From Hyposmocoma kahamanoa (taxonomy: Eukaryota > Arthropoda > Insecta > Lepidoptera > Cosmopterigidae): DNA of 64,000 bases. The notes under the pieces were generated by a model. The model saw only the letters and a program-made list of their open reading frames with translations. It made no database searches and was not told where the DNA came from. Location: positions 6,115,427 through 6,179,426 of the forward strand of contig NW_020653852.1 of NCBI RefSeq assembly GCF_003589595.1. Direction: 5' to 3'. The position numbers and the translations under genes were made by a program. Shown one piece after another: positions 53,501 to 62,931 of the stretch. Every line of letters begins with the position of its first letter. Position 1 is the stretch's first letter.

Positions 53501-53806
53501 AGAAGAGCAGTCGAACTCTTTGTGAAAAAGCTCGTCCAGGGAAATACTACCACCGTACCTATTTCTAATTATTTTTATAATGTTAGCATTACTGTGTTCC
53601 AGTTTTGAAGGGTAAGGGTGCTGGTGAAATTACAAGCACATGGGACTTTTCAACTCATGTCTCAGGGTGATGGGCGCACTGGCAATGCCTTTCAGATCTT
53701 TGAGATTTAACGCTCTGAATGGCACTGCAACTGTTATGGACAGGCGTGTCGTTTACCAACAGGCGCACTACTTGTCCGTCCCACCACTTAGTATCATAAA
53801 AAAACC
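53501..53806 (+). repeat. SINE family A, near full length
   Basis: The copy runs from 'agcagtcgaactctttgtga' to 'accacttagtatcataaaaa'. The 'gccgccaagcagtaatg' block is replaced by AT-rich sequence. The next SINE B starts directly after the A-run. Confidence 0.9.
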
Positions 53807-54165
53807 ACAAAAATTCGTAAGTCTGCTAGTTCGTTATGTGGCCTGGCTGGCACAGCATCTATCACGGTTTGTTGGAAGACGTTAGCTCGAATGCAGCCGG
53901 ATCGAAGAAATAATAATAATAATAATAACGCTCACACTCAACACGGCCTAGGCTAGGGAAACCCTGTGTCGCGGATGCCATGGACACACACAACATCCAA
54001 ACTCACGAGAGAAATAAAAGTAGGCTATACAAATATTTCTTCCGGCCTATGAATCGAACCTGGGACCTCTGTGTGGCAGTCGGCATGGTAACCGTTGGGC
54101 CATGGAGGCAGTTAATTTTTTCTAACTGTTCGATCTTTGTATCAATAATAAATTACGTAAATGTG
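53804..54165 (+). repeat. SINE family B split by SINE C
   Basis: 53804-53906 (leader 'aaattcgtaagtctgctagt' and head to 'cagccggatcgaag') and 54115-54165 ('ttttttctaactgttcgatc') are one family B element. A complete reversed SINE C occupies the middle. Confidence 0.85.
53907..54114 (-). repeat. SINE family C nested in SINE B
   Basis: The reversed copy carries the (AAT)n tail, the body ('ccatggacacacac') with a short deletion, and the head with the inverted B-box 'gaatcgaacc'. Confidence 0.9.
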
Positions 54166-54310
54166 AAATTTTATAACTCTGGGAGAGTGCATAAAACCTT
54201 ATGCATAAAAAGTTATGAACTAACTTCGTTCGTAGAATTCTTAAACCTCTCTTGCAAAGTTATCATTTTGCAGATGTAGCCTAATTACACCAATAGTGTG
54301 ACATATGTAC
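54160..54310 (-). repeat. Family J copy, uninterrupted
   Basis: In reverse, 'aggctacatctgcaaaatga', 'taactttgcaagagag', 'ttctacgaacgaagttag' and 'cagagttataaaatttcac' occur without insertions. This makes it an empty-site reference for the locus at 55240-56565. Confidence 0.8.
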
Positions 54311-54914
54311 TGTTTACAAGCTGTACAGCCTAAATTCATGTTATAAATAAATAAGATAAAGAAAAAAAAAGTATATCGAACATTCGTTGGTGAGCTCTGG
54401 CGTGTTTTATTTATGAGTTCTATATTCAAATCGTGATGTAGATTTCGTACATGTAGAATAAACACATGCTTGACATAATCTCAACCGATGTTAAGACATG
54501 ATTAAGATTTAATGCAACGGTACTTGTAAAGTTAACCTTTGGGTGAGAATCTCGTGACTGGGGCGTTTAATGTGTTTTACGGCATTTTTGTTGCTTTCGA
54601 GAGGCCTTCCTACGTATCACACAACACAACATCCTAATTAAAAAAATAACTCGAAACTTTTATGTTCTTAGAAATAAAAGAAAAATAATTACGAAAACAA
54701 ATTGTAGGTTTTTCGATGAAATATGTAATTGTTTTACCAAGGATGGACAGCAAAAACTTTTGGAGGAAATCAAGTATTTAAGATGTAAAAGGATATATCG
54801 ATTGATTTAAACATAAAGAATAATTCCTTCATCCGGCTAGACTGCAATATCTAATATAAATGCATAATTTTATGACTGTAATGAAAAATAGGGTGATTTC
54901 CATCTCAGTCAGCC
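54311..54914. other. Unassigned AT-rich sequence
   Basis: No gene or recognised repeat is visible. Confidence 0.5.
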
Positions 54915-55010
54915 GTGACCATATGATCTGTAGTGGGCTCAAAACATTAGTTTGTTTGAAAAAACAAATATACACGAATTAGATGCGAAAAAATAGATTC
55001 AAGACATCTT
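54915..55010. repeat. Family H fragment
   Basis: The blocks 'gtttgtttgaaaaaacaaat' and 'gcgaaaaaatagattca' match family H. The LINE tip follows directly. Confidence 0.6.
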
Positions 55011-55012
55011 CG

Positions 55013-55195
55013 ATGAAACATCGAAGAAGATTTCTCGAGTGGCGACACGCGACGAGTACCGGAAGATGCAGCGTGAGCAGACACCCACCAGTTGGGGGAA
55101 TCCACTGGATGCAAGCGGCGCAGGACAGGTCGTTGTGGCATTCGTTGCGAGAGGCCTATGTTCAGCAGTGAACGGATTTCGGCTGAAATGATGAT
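55013..55195 (+). pseudogene. RTE-type LINE C-terminus and TGATGA tail
   Basis: One open frame from 55013 to the TGA at 55169-55171 reads GRCSVSRHPPVGGIHWMQAA, then QDRSLWHSLREAYVQQ. This is the C-terminus typical of insect RTE reverse transcriptases (usually '...WMQAAQDRSLWRSLGEAYVQQW'). A 'aatgatgatgatga' tail follows at about 55189. The W after VQQ is a stop here. It is 5'-truncated. Confidence 0.85.
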
Positions 55196-55330
55196 GATGA
55201 ATTACTACAAAACTATTCTTTTAAAATACACTACTGCAGTAAAGTAATTTGCACTCTTAGTGTAATGAGGCCACATCTCCGAAGTTACAATTTCTCAGAA
55301 GAGAGATATAAAGATTCTACGGATGAAATT

Positions 55331-56152
55331 CAGTACCTCCAGTGAAAAACGGAATAAGACGAGTTATGCCCTTTTGTCTTTATTGCACCATTGACTTCAG
55401 CATATCAGATTACATATATATGTTATCTCTCTAGCAGTCCCTTAACGTCGATTTTCTTATTGTACTAAGGGCATAACTCACTGTTTTTAAAGACATAATT
55501 TTAGTTATCGGGCATTTTTCATGAGTGTAAAGGTACAAGTGCTCTCAACTCAAAAAATACATGCAAGTTTAACGAATAAGTATAGATATATTTTTACATA
55601 AAGACACTTTTCGTATTGTTCCACAATGACTGGGAAAAAAAGTAGGACTAAAAGCGACTATTGCTTATTCCACAGTGTATGTAAAGGTATAACTGAGAAT
55701 TCCATTTGTTCCACTGGACGCGATTGATAATACCCGTATCGCTATTGGTTAATAGTTCGCAACAGAAAACTTGTCGTTTAATTCCCTTAACGATTTTATG
55801 TCTTTTATCGATGTGGTTAGTATCATAAGTATTGTTATAACCATAGAACAGTCGCAGTAAAGGGAATAAGTCGATTATGTCTTAAAGTTTGTTAACATAA
55901 GTCGTGTTATTACCGTTAAACACTCATAAACAAAGACGCAACTCGAAAAAAATCTTAAAAAATAAATAGAAATTGTAATTGAATGTTTGACCAATACCCA
56001 TTAAACGAAAGCTTTGATGTATACCTAAAGTTAGAAATCATAAAAAGTACTAATAATAAATGCGAACAACCAATAATCAATGAAAGTATGTTTTTTTGCC
56101 TCTCCTGAAAAGTGTAGATTTTGAGTTATTCTCATCATTATTCTATTCACTG
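55331..56152. mobile_element. 822-bp non-autonomous DNA element in J
   Basis: The insert is flanked by AATT on both sides (55327-55330 and 56153-56156). It begins CAGTACCTCCAGTGAAAA and its complement begins CAGTGAATAGAATAATGAT, so the ends are related inverted sequences starting with CAGT. No transposase frame is present. The class is unknown. Confidence 0.7.
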
Positions 56153-56180
56153 AATTAGTCGATAACATTTTTATACTTAA

Positions 56181-56435
56181 GAGTGGTCACACACGGCGAC
56201 TTTTAGCAGCGATGCAATCGCGCGTTCATATCGATGTAGTCGCTCGTTTATATCGATATAGTCGCGCGTTTATATTGATGTAGTCGCGCGTTTATATCGA
56301 TGTAGTCGCGTGTTTATGTCGATGTAGTCGCGCTCTTTGCGTCGCTGCTTAAAATCGCGGTCGTGTTTAAAGGTAAACGATTAACGACTGCGTCGCGTTT
56401 GCATCGCTGCTAAAAGTTACCGTGTGCACCCGCTC
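56181..56435. mobile_element. 255-bp MITE with 45-bp inverted ends and TAA duplication
   Basis: The ends GAGTGGTCACACACGGCGAC and GAGCGGGTGCACACGGTAAC are inverted and stay matched for about 45 bases (both contain 'ttttagcagcgatgcaa'). TAA flanks both sides (56178-56180 and 56436-56438), as in PIF/Harbinger. The centre is a minisatellite. Confidence 0.9.
56219..56328 (+). repeat. 22-bp minisatellite, five units
   Basis: The units of the form 'cgcgtttatatcgatgtagt' plus two bases repeat five times with one to three changes each. Confidence 0.9.
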
Positions 56436-56565
56436 TAAATAGCAAAGTTATAAAATTTCACATATATATGTGATTTAGTTCATGTAGTTCGTTTTTTTAT
56501 GACTTTCGTGTCATAAAAGCATTTTTGACGTATGATCACATGTAGCTTTCACGGTGTCCAGTTTG

Positions 56566-57291
56566 TGTGTGTGTGTGTATGTGGTAACGATCGCATATTG
56601 TAATTTGTATTTTTATTAAATGACGTCACGATACCATATTCTGTACTCGATTATTTTCAGTACACCTCATGAAAGTACATATTTTGTGTTTCGTATTGTA
56701 AATTATAAATTTTGTAATTATTTTAAGTAAGACAGTTTTTGATGGATCTCATGCAGTTTTATTATACCAAGGGCACGAACTGCTAGTTATACATCAAAAA
56801 TATAGAACAAAATGTAATAAATTATTTCGGGATTTTTCCAGAAAATAAATTCCTTGAAGTTTTGGTAAATTTACTCTGCCAGTTCCAATCTCTGTTGTAC
56901 ACAAAATTTTTTTACTGCGTGATAATGCGGTGAATGCGCTACTGCAGGGCTCATAAATGGTACCTAAATTGAGTAAACAATGAACAATCAAAAAACCGTA
57001 ATACAATATCAATTTACCCAACGATTTTGACAATTAAATGTAAATTAATTAGATTTCACATGAAACGCTTTACGTCAAGGTAACTGAGTGTTTGTTTTTT
57101 GAAACAAACTCCGTTTCGTAGTTACGTCTTGCAATTAAAACTGAGTTAAGATAAAAAGACGCAAGTTGTAATTTCGTTTTAATGAATAATAATAGTAATG
57201 TGCTAGACAAACATACCTGGTCTCAAATTAGGGATTTCCGTGTGTTACACGGTCAATTAATTAATTCATTTATTTATTAAGCGCTAATACA
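56566..57291. other. Unassigned; short (GT)n run
   Basis: A (GT)n run lies at about 56564-56579. No gene or known repeat is recognised in the rest. Confidence 0.5.
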
Positions 57292-57535
57292 CCATCTTAT
57301 CTATTTCTGCCGCCAAGCAATAATGTTAGCATTATTGCGTTCCGGTTTCGAAGGGTAAGGGTGCCGGTCAAATTACAGGCACATGGGACTTGCCAAATTA
57401 TGTCTCAGGGTGTCGGGCGCAGTAGCAGTGTCCCTCAGGTCTTTGTGATTAAAGCTCCGAGTAGCACTGCAATTATTAGGGACAGGCGTGTCGCTTACCA
57501 GCAAGCGCACGACTTGTTCGTCCCGTCACTTTCAC
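57292..57535 (+). repeat. SINE family A, 5'-truncated
   Basis: The copy begins at 'ccatcttatctatttctgcc' and runs to 'gacttgttcgtcccgtcact'. The A-run is missing. Confidence 0.9.
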
Positions 57536-57546
57536 GTTGCGTTCTA

Positions 57547-57685
57547 TTAACATTTGGAAACGGGAATAAACGCGTTTACACACGAATATGTTTTTTTTCA
57601 CACCTCGGAAACGTCGGGAAACGAGGTAGGTGTGAAAAATACCTGTTCGTATGTAAACGCGTTTATTCCTGTTTCCAAATGTTAA
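57547..57685. mobile_element. 139-bp fold-back element bounded by TTAA
   Basis: The arms of about 60 bp ('catttggaaacgggaataaa' and its near-perfect inverse) share 'aaacgcgtttaca' and end in 'cacacct'. TTAA lies at both outer edges (57547-57550 and 57682-57685), the target used by piggyBac-type elements. No coding capacity. Confidence 0.85.
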
Positions 57686-58025
57686 TCGGTTATTATATCT
57701 GATATAGTGTTTTTTTAATGGGACATTATGGGGAAATCAAAAACATAGAAACAAGGAAATTGCCTTAGGAACCATGAAATCTTTTTTGTGAAAACTATTT
57801 TGGTATAGTCAATTTTTTTGGTCAAACGTGTGTCGTCCATAAAAATTAATAAAATTAGTCAAAATTTTTTTAGTGTTGACCGACTCAATTCCATGAAAGG
57901 ATCATTTCATTGTATGGGACGAAAAAATCGGGACAGCAAAAGTTGGTTGAATTTCATAAAATATTTTTTTCATACAAAATTAAAAAAGTTCGTTGTTGAA
58001 TAAAAAAGTCGTTGAGAAAACCAAA
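57686..58025. other. Unassigned AT-rich sequence
   Basis: No gene or recognised repeat is visible. Confidence 0.45.
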
Positions 58026-58245
58026 TACAAAGATACGACGCAAGCACATAGAAAAATTCGTGAGGTCCGCTGGTTCGTTCCGTGGCTTAGTTGGTATAGC
58101 GTCTTGCACGGTAAGCTAGAAGACATCGGTTCGAATCCAGCCGGATCGAAGAAATTTTTTCGGAGTGTTTGACCTTTGTATTAATAATTATAACAAACTA
58201 GTGGAATAATTTCACAAGAAAAATAATTGAATATCAATTCAATAA
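58026..58245 (+). repeat. SINE family B, best full-length copy
   Basis: The leader 'attcgtgaggtccgctggtt', the tRNA-like head with an A-box-like 'tggcttagttggtatagc' and the B-box GGTTCGAATCC, the body 'ggagtgtttgacctttgtat' and the tail 'aactagtggaataatttcac' are all present. Confidence 0.9.
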
Positions 58246-58299
58246 AAATTTAAAATATGAATAAAATTGTCATTTTCTTTAAATGTTAGACTCGGTTTC

Positions 58300-58745
58300 G
58301 TACTAAATGGAAATAGTTATTTATTATGCAAGGCGCAAAGTTGTTGTTTGTCGCGAGTGAAGCGCGTTCTGAATTTGTACCTCATCAATTTTTATTCTTG
58401 CTTGTACTTACAATTTTGTGTGATTATTGAAATTATTTTTTTGTTCTTCGACGAATTAAAATAATTTAGTAAACAAAATTAGTCTTCGTTGTTAATTTAA
58501 TGTCAACAATAATAAGAATAAAATATACCAACGGATTTGTATCACATAGACAATGTATGTCAAATCGCGTAGTTGAACGTATCATTCAACATTGCTTTTT
58601 TTCATCAAAGAAAATGTTAGGTGCACCACTTCACAGTCCATCGTCAAGTTCGTATTTCAAAAACCTTTTCAACCCTAGCGTGCAAAAAACGGTTTTACGT
58701 GCAGATTTCTAATGAGAAATAAAGCCTTTCCGAGTAAGTGAGGTG
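58300..58745 (+). repeat. Repeat O, copy 2
   Basis: This is the counterpart of 38380-38960 on the other strand. It runs from 'agttatttattatgcaaggc' to 'cctttccgagtaagtgaggt'. Confidence 0.7.
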
Positions 58746-58789
58746 AAAAAGATATTTATGAATCAGTTACATAATTGGCATTAAGTATA

Positions 58790-58955
58790 ATAAAGCCACA
58801 TATAATCATACGTCAAAAGCGGTTTTATCTCATGAGAGTCATAAAAATAATACAAAATACATGAACCAAAATATATATAAATATGTGAGATTCCATAACT
58901 CTCTTAATTAAGCTTAAAAAATTATCAAATAATTTAGTTTGTAGATTCTTTAAAG
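58790..58955 (-). repeat. Family J copy, uninterrupted
   Basis: In reverse, 'aaagaatctacaaactaaat', 'gagagttatggaatctcaca' and 'ttgacgtatgattatatgtg' follow the J order with neither of the insertions seen at 55331 and 56181. Confidence 0.75.
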
Positions 58956-59020
58956 CGAGGCTAGATTTTAGGAGGTGAGGTGCGAGCGTCCTGCAATCGG
59001 CGCTGTAAATAAAAAAAATA

Positions 59021-59490
59021 AAAACCGACCTCAAAAGTACGTGGAATTACATATAATTACCAAGTTTTATTGAAATCGGTTACCGGAAAGTGCGCAAACC
59101 CAGATTCGTCCCCTAGTTAGCCACTGTACGGGACTTGACCCAGGAGATAATAAAAATCGGTTCTCCCTAGCACTCGAAGTATATTGAGAGAGAAAAACGC
59201 TTTGGACTGGAGAATAGCAAAATCAACCATTAAAATAATTGCTCCTTATAATAAAATTTAGGCGCTATTTATAAAAATGAGTCTTCAAGCGTGAACAGCC
59301 ACGTTTAGAGGTGGATGATTTTCTTCAATATAAAATGGGACCACTATGGAAGTACCCTCTTTCCAACAAAAAAAGAATCATGAAAATCGGTTCCCAAATT
59401 TTTTAATTTCACAGAGTTTCGCGTAACATACATACAAAAAAATATATACAGTCGAATTGAGAACCTCCCCCCTTTTTGAAGTCGGTTAAA
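59021..59490 (+). mobile_element. MITE family D split by a 172-bp insert
   Basis: Complete ends ('aaaaaccgacctcaaaagta' and 'cccctttttgaagtcggtta') and all internal blocks are present. The 'gccaccctta' block is interrupted by foreign sequence. Confidence 0.9.
59125..59296. mobile_element. 172-bp insertion with 6-bp duplication
   Basis: AGCCAC occurs at 59119-59124 and again at 59297-59302 around the insert, while uninterrupted D copies have it once. The insert shows no clear inverted ends or A-tail, so its class is open. Confidence 0.65.
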
Positions 59491-59754
59491 AATAAGAACA
59501 TGCGGAGAAAATTTGGTACATGTCCGTCGTCGATAAGCGCCCGATGGCGACTGATAGGACAGCAGGCGGCGCGGCGTGTAGTTAAACCGCTGGACCATTT
59601 GCAACTTTTGAGATAAATGTGACTTTAATAACTAATAGGGCTTCAGTTGAAAACCAAAATTATGCAGGTTCTCTGTAGTACTTATAGAAAAATATGTCCA
59701 TACAAAAATTATGTGTAAAGTTAGATAATTTATACTTAAATAATTAGTTTTAGA

Positions 59755-59948
59755 CTTTTGTATTAGCCTATTTGTAGGATTTTATATGATCGGGTAAAGT
59801 ACATCCTACCGTGTAACACATTAGCACATTCTTTAGACAATATCTTTAGGTGTATCGTTTAATTCTTGTAACACTGTTATTCAATAATAAATAAACACCT
59901 AAACATTTGATCTAGCAAAACTGTTTTCCCGTTTGTCTTCCGGTGACT
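59755..59948 (-). repeat. Repeat K, copy 2
   Basis: The reverse complement matches 3990-4200 ('gttttgctagatcaaat', 'gatgtactttacccgatcat'). No open frame is shared between the copies, which argues against coding. Confidence 0.7.
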
Positions 59949-60030
59949 CTTTTTAAACCTCTTTTCTGAAAAATATTAATTTTGCAGATGTGGCCTTATT
60001 ACATACTTATGTAAATTACTCTGCGTATAA
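59949..60030 (-). repeat. Family J fragment
   Basis: The blocks 'aacctcttttctgaaaaata' and 'ttttgcagatgtggccttat' match reversed family J. Confidence 0.6.
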
Positions 60031-60628
60031 ATGTATTTAAAAGAATAGTTTTGTAATAATTGTAATTTAGAATATATTTTGCTATGATTTTTTGTTATTG
60101 CGGACAACAAGCTTGCTTGTTAAGAAATATATCTATCCGTCTAATGGTTCGATACCTTGATCGCTAGTGAAAGGTATTGCCACTAAACACTCCAAATATA
60201 AAATAAATTAAAATAAAATAAATAATAAAATACTTTTAACATGCAATACAACACCATGAAAATAATATGCAAATTAATAACAATAAACAAAAACACACGT
60301 CATGGGTTTATGACTCAGCTACTGAGGACAATGAACTACATTGTCCTCGCTGATATTCTGCCATGGCCCTTAATGATCAGGAACACACAAAAATATATAT
60401 AATTAATGTTACAGCACACACATTGGCATAAGAATATAGTAATAATTAAAATTCAAATATTACTATATTTCCTAATTATTCAAAAACCAGTATAACAACA
60501 CACAAGTCACGAATTATAAGAAACCCGCATCCCGTAATAGCCAGTTGTGAGCAATTTACGATTGAATGTCCGTAACGATAAAGACGTCGCCGTTCTTACA
60601 AGAGGATGTAGGTCATTCCATATTTCTA
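60031..60628. other. Unassigned AT-rich sequence
   Basis: No gene or recognised repeat is visible. Confidence 0.5.
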
Positions 60629-60782
60629 TGACTCTAGTGAAAAGGGGTAGAAGTAAAAAAAGCCAACTTTACAAGGAAACGCGAGAAACACTTAACACTT
60701 AATATCATATTAAGCCTTAACTGTTCGCGTCTCCTTGTCAAGTTGGGTTTTTTTACTTGTACCCCATTTTCATTAGAGTCAC
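60629..60782. mobile_element. 154-bp fold-back element
   Basis: The arms 60630-60686 and 60724-60780 are inverted copies of 57 bp with a handful of differences ('gactctagtgaaaaggggta' against 'gactctaatgaaaatggggt'). A 37-base loop holds its own 'cttaatatcatattaag' palindrome. No clear target duplication was found. Confidence 0.85.
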
Positions 60783-61361
60783 AGATTTTAGATGAGATAT
60801 ATTTGAAGCAACCACTACATGATCGGTTTCCTAATCATGACACCCATATCGCGCAGTCCCTCAGAATATGTTAACAATATATATATATAACAATACATAT
60901 ATAGGCATTCCTTTTAAGACAACGTGATTCTTGAGGAAATGAGGCGTGATGTGTTCTCTCCTTGGCACTGCATGATAATAACTAGATTCAAACCGTCGGC
61001 TTCTCAATTGAAAAGCAACCTTACTCCAAAGACGTCAACACTACTTTGCTGAAACTAAATTCATTCCAAAACATTGCCAAGAAAAAGTCAGCAGTTGTTG
61101 TGGATCATCAAAATGTATGAAGTTACCTACTTTACTAAAAAGTATGGAACAGTTGATTTATTATTCATGTTGTGAGAGTGGTCCTAACAGTAAAAGTTGT
61201 TTGGTTCCATATCACTACCCTCGATAAGATCGCTATCTGGCTCTTAACATAGTTTCATCGAAGTTTATTGCACCTTTAATGTTCTAAATACGTAAGATTA
61301 AAAAACGAAAAGAAAAAAGAATTAACAAATGACAAACATAACTATAAATAAATAAATAATT
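60783..61361. other. Unassigned sequence
   Basis: Only AT-rich sequence with an 'atatatatat' run near 60880 is seen. Confidence 0.5.
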
Positions 61362-62550
61362 TGGTGGCAGTGCCCATAAGGGTGTATTTCAAACCGGCGA
61401 GGCGAAACGAGACGAGGCGAGACCGTTTTTCAAATTTGTATGGCAAAATATCAATTCTCTCCTAGCGCATCTTCGGTGGAAATGGTTCGGATTGACGACG
61501 ATCGGCGAGACGAGATTTGAAATATTTGTTGATGTAACCTTGAACCGTATTGCTGCCTACATAGACTCTTTATTAACTCTGCAACGGAAACACGATTCAC
61601 GACGTCCCGTACGATATCGCGCGAGCTCGCGCGTGCTTGCGATGGCTATTAATGTCAATCGCGAGATTGTGGGATATGTAAACGTTCACACATTTTCGAA
61701 ATTATGTAAGCATTATATATCTTCAATATGTACCTTGTGCTGTTTTCAAAAATATATAATCATGACACCTTTTTAAAAAAGGTATACTTATATTTCAGTC
61801 AAAAATAAACAAACTACAGTCAGTGAAAAATATATAGTCCTGGTGTCACAGATGTATCCATATCAGTTTCGTAAATAATTATACAATGCATATTATATAT
61901 TTACAATTGGATTAAAATGTACACGATTAGTATCGTGATTTTATCATAATTATGAAACCACTTTTAAAACATTGCATCGTTTTCAAAAATATATAAGAAC
62001 AATATAGTTGCAATATAATGTAAACATACCAGCGCCAGTTGTAAACTTTTTATGTATATTTTGCTAGTTCGTACTATTTACCCTGGGATAAAAGATTATT
62101 ATATAAATAAAGTTATTTTCGAAAAAGTTGTTTTTATTTTTATTTATTATTTATTTATTTATTTTATCTTGAGGGTCCAAACAGCTTATATTACAACATA
62201 ATAATTTCTTACAGTATCTTCTTCAGATTCGTCTTCCGTTAGCATATGTAATAATAAGAATTTGCGGGACATGGTACTTTAGCCGCGTATTTATCGCTAG
62301 ACGAATTGAACAGCACTATGTGTTTACTACCGATAACCCAAGCGCGAGCTCGTGAGTGCACGCGATGGCAATTTTTGGTTGAAATATCGAGATTTCTAGC
62401 GAGATTTTGATTCTCTCGTCCCTCCTCGCCGGTGGAAAAACACTTTAAGACCTTTGCGATTTAAAGCTTCGAGTACACGAGCACAATAACTGTTATCGAC
62501 AGGCGTGTAGTTTAACCATCAGGTGCACGACTTGTTCATTCCGTCACTTA
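61362..62550 (+). repeat. SINE family A remnant split by a Harbinger-like element
   Basis: 'tggtggcagtgccca' (about 61362-61376) and 'gacctttgcgatttaaagct' (from 62449) join exactly as in other family A copies. The right part continues to 'gacttgttcattccgtcact'. Confidence 0.85.
61377..62448 (+). mobile_element. Harbinger-like non-autonomous element, copy 2 (1066 bp)
   Basis: TAA flanks both sides (61377-61379 and 62446-62448). The ends 'gggtgtatttcaaaccggcg' and, inverted, 'aagtgtttttccaccggcga' match the ends of the 41908-42778 copy. Internal CpG-rich blocks ('atcgcgcgagctcgcgcgtg') are shared. A short open stretch (61492-61776) overlaps repeated sequence and shows no domain. Confidence 0.85.
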
Positions 62551-62625
62551 CACTTACTGTTTACTTATAATAAATAACTTTTATATAATAATACGTAGTA
62601 CGTAATAATAACTTTATTACGAAAA

Positions 62626-62931
62626 AAAACAGACTTCTAAAGTTCGTGGAATTACATTTATTTGGCACGTCTTATTGAAATCGGTTACCGGAAAGTGGGC
62701 GAAACCGGATTTATCCCCTGGTTGCCACCCTTAGAGGTCGAATATTTTCTCCAAATTTAAATAGGACCAATCACGGAAGAAAGAAAAGAAATTTATGTGG
62801 TCTGTGGGACCAATACTAAGGACTTCTCAACAAAAAACGAATCATCAAAATCGGTTCACAAAAAGTAATGGCGTAACATACATAATAAAAAAGAACCTAA
62901 GCTCCTCCATTTTTTAAGTCGATTAAAAATA
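62626..62931 (+). mobile_element. MITE family D, complete copy
   Basis: It runs from 'aaacagacttctaaagttcg' to 'ctccattttttaagtcgatt'. A short extra segment occurs after 'aaataggaccaat', where 'gggaccaat' is repeated at about 62806. Confidence 0.85.

Larger units (their letters stand above)
55240..56565 (+). repeat. Family J copy carrying two insertions
   Basis: The J segments are 55240-55330 ('aggccacatctccgaagtta', 'gattctacggatgaaatt'), 56153-56180 ('aattagtcgataacattttt') and 56436-56565 ('gcaaagttataaaatttcac' to 'gatcacatgtagc'). They join seamlessly in the order seen in uninterrupted copies at 54160-54310 and 58790-58955. Confidence 0.85.

Noticed and set aside
56219..56328. CRISPR-like regular repeat
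   Set aside because: The 22-bp units abut without spacers inside a eukaryotic MITE, so this is a minisatellite.
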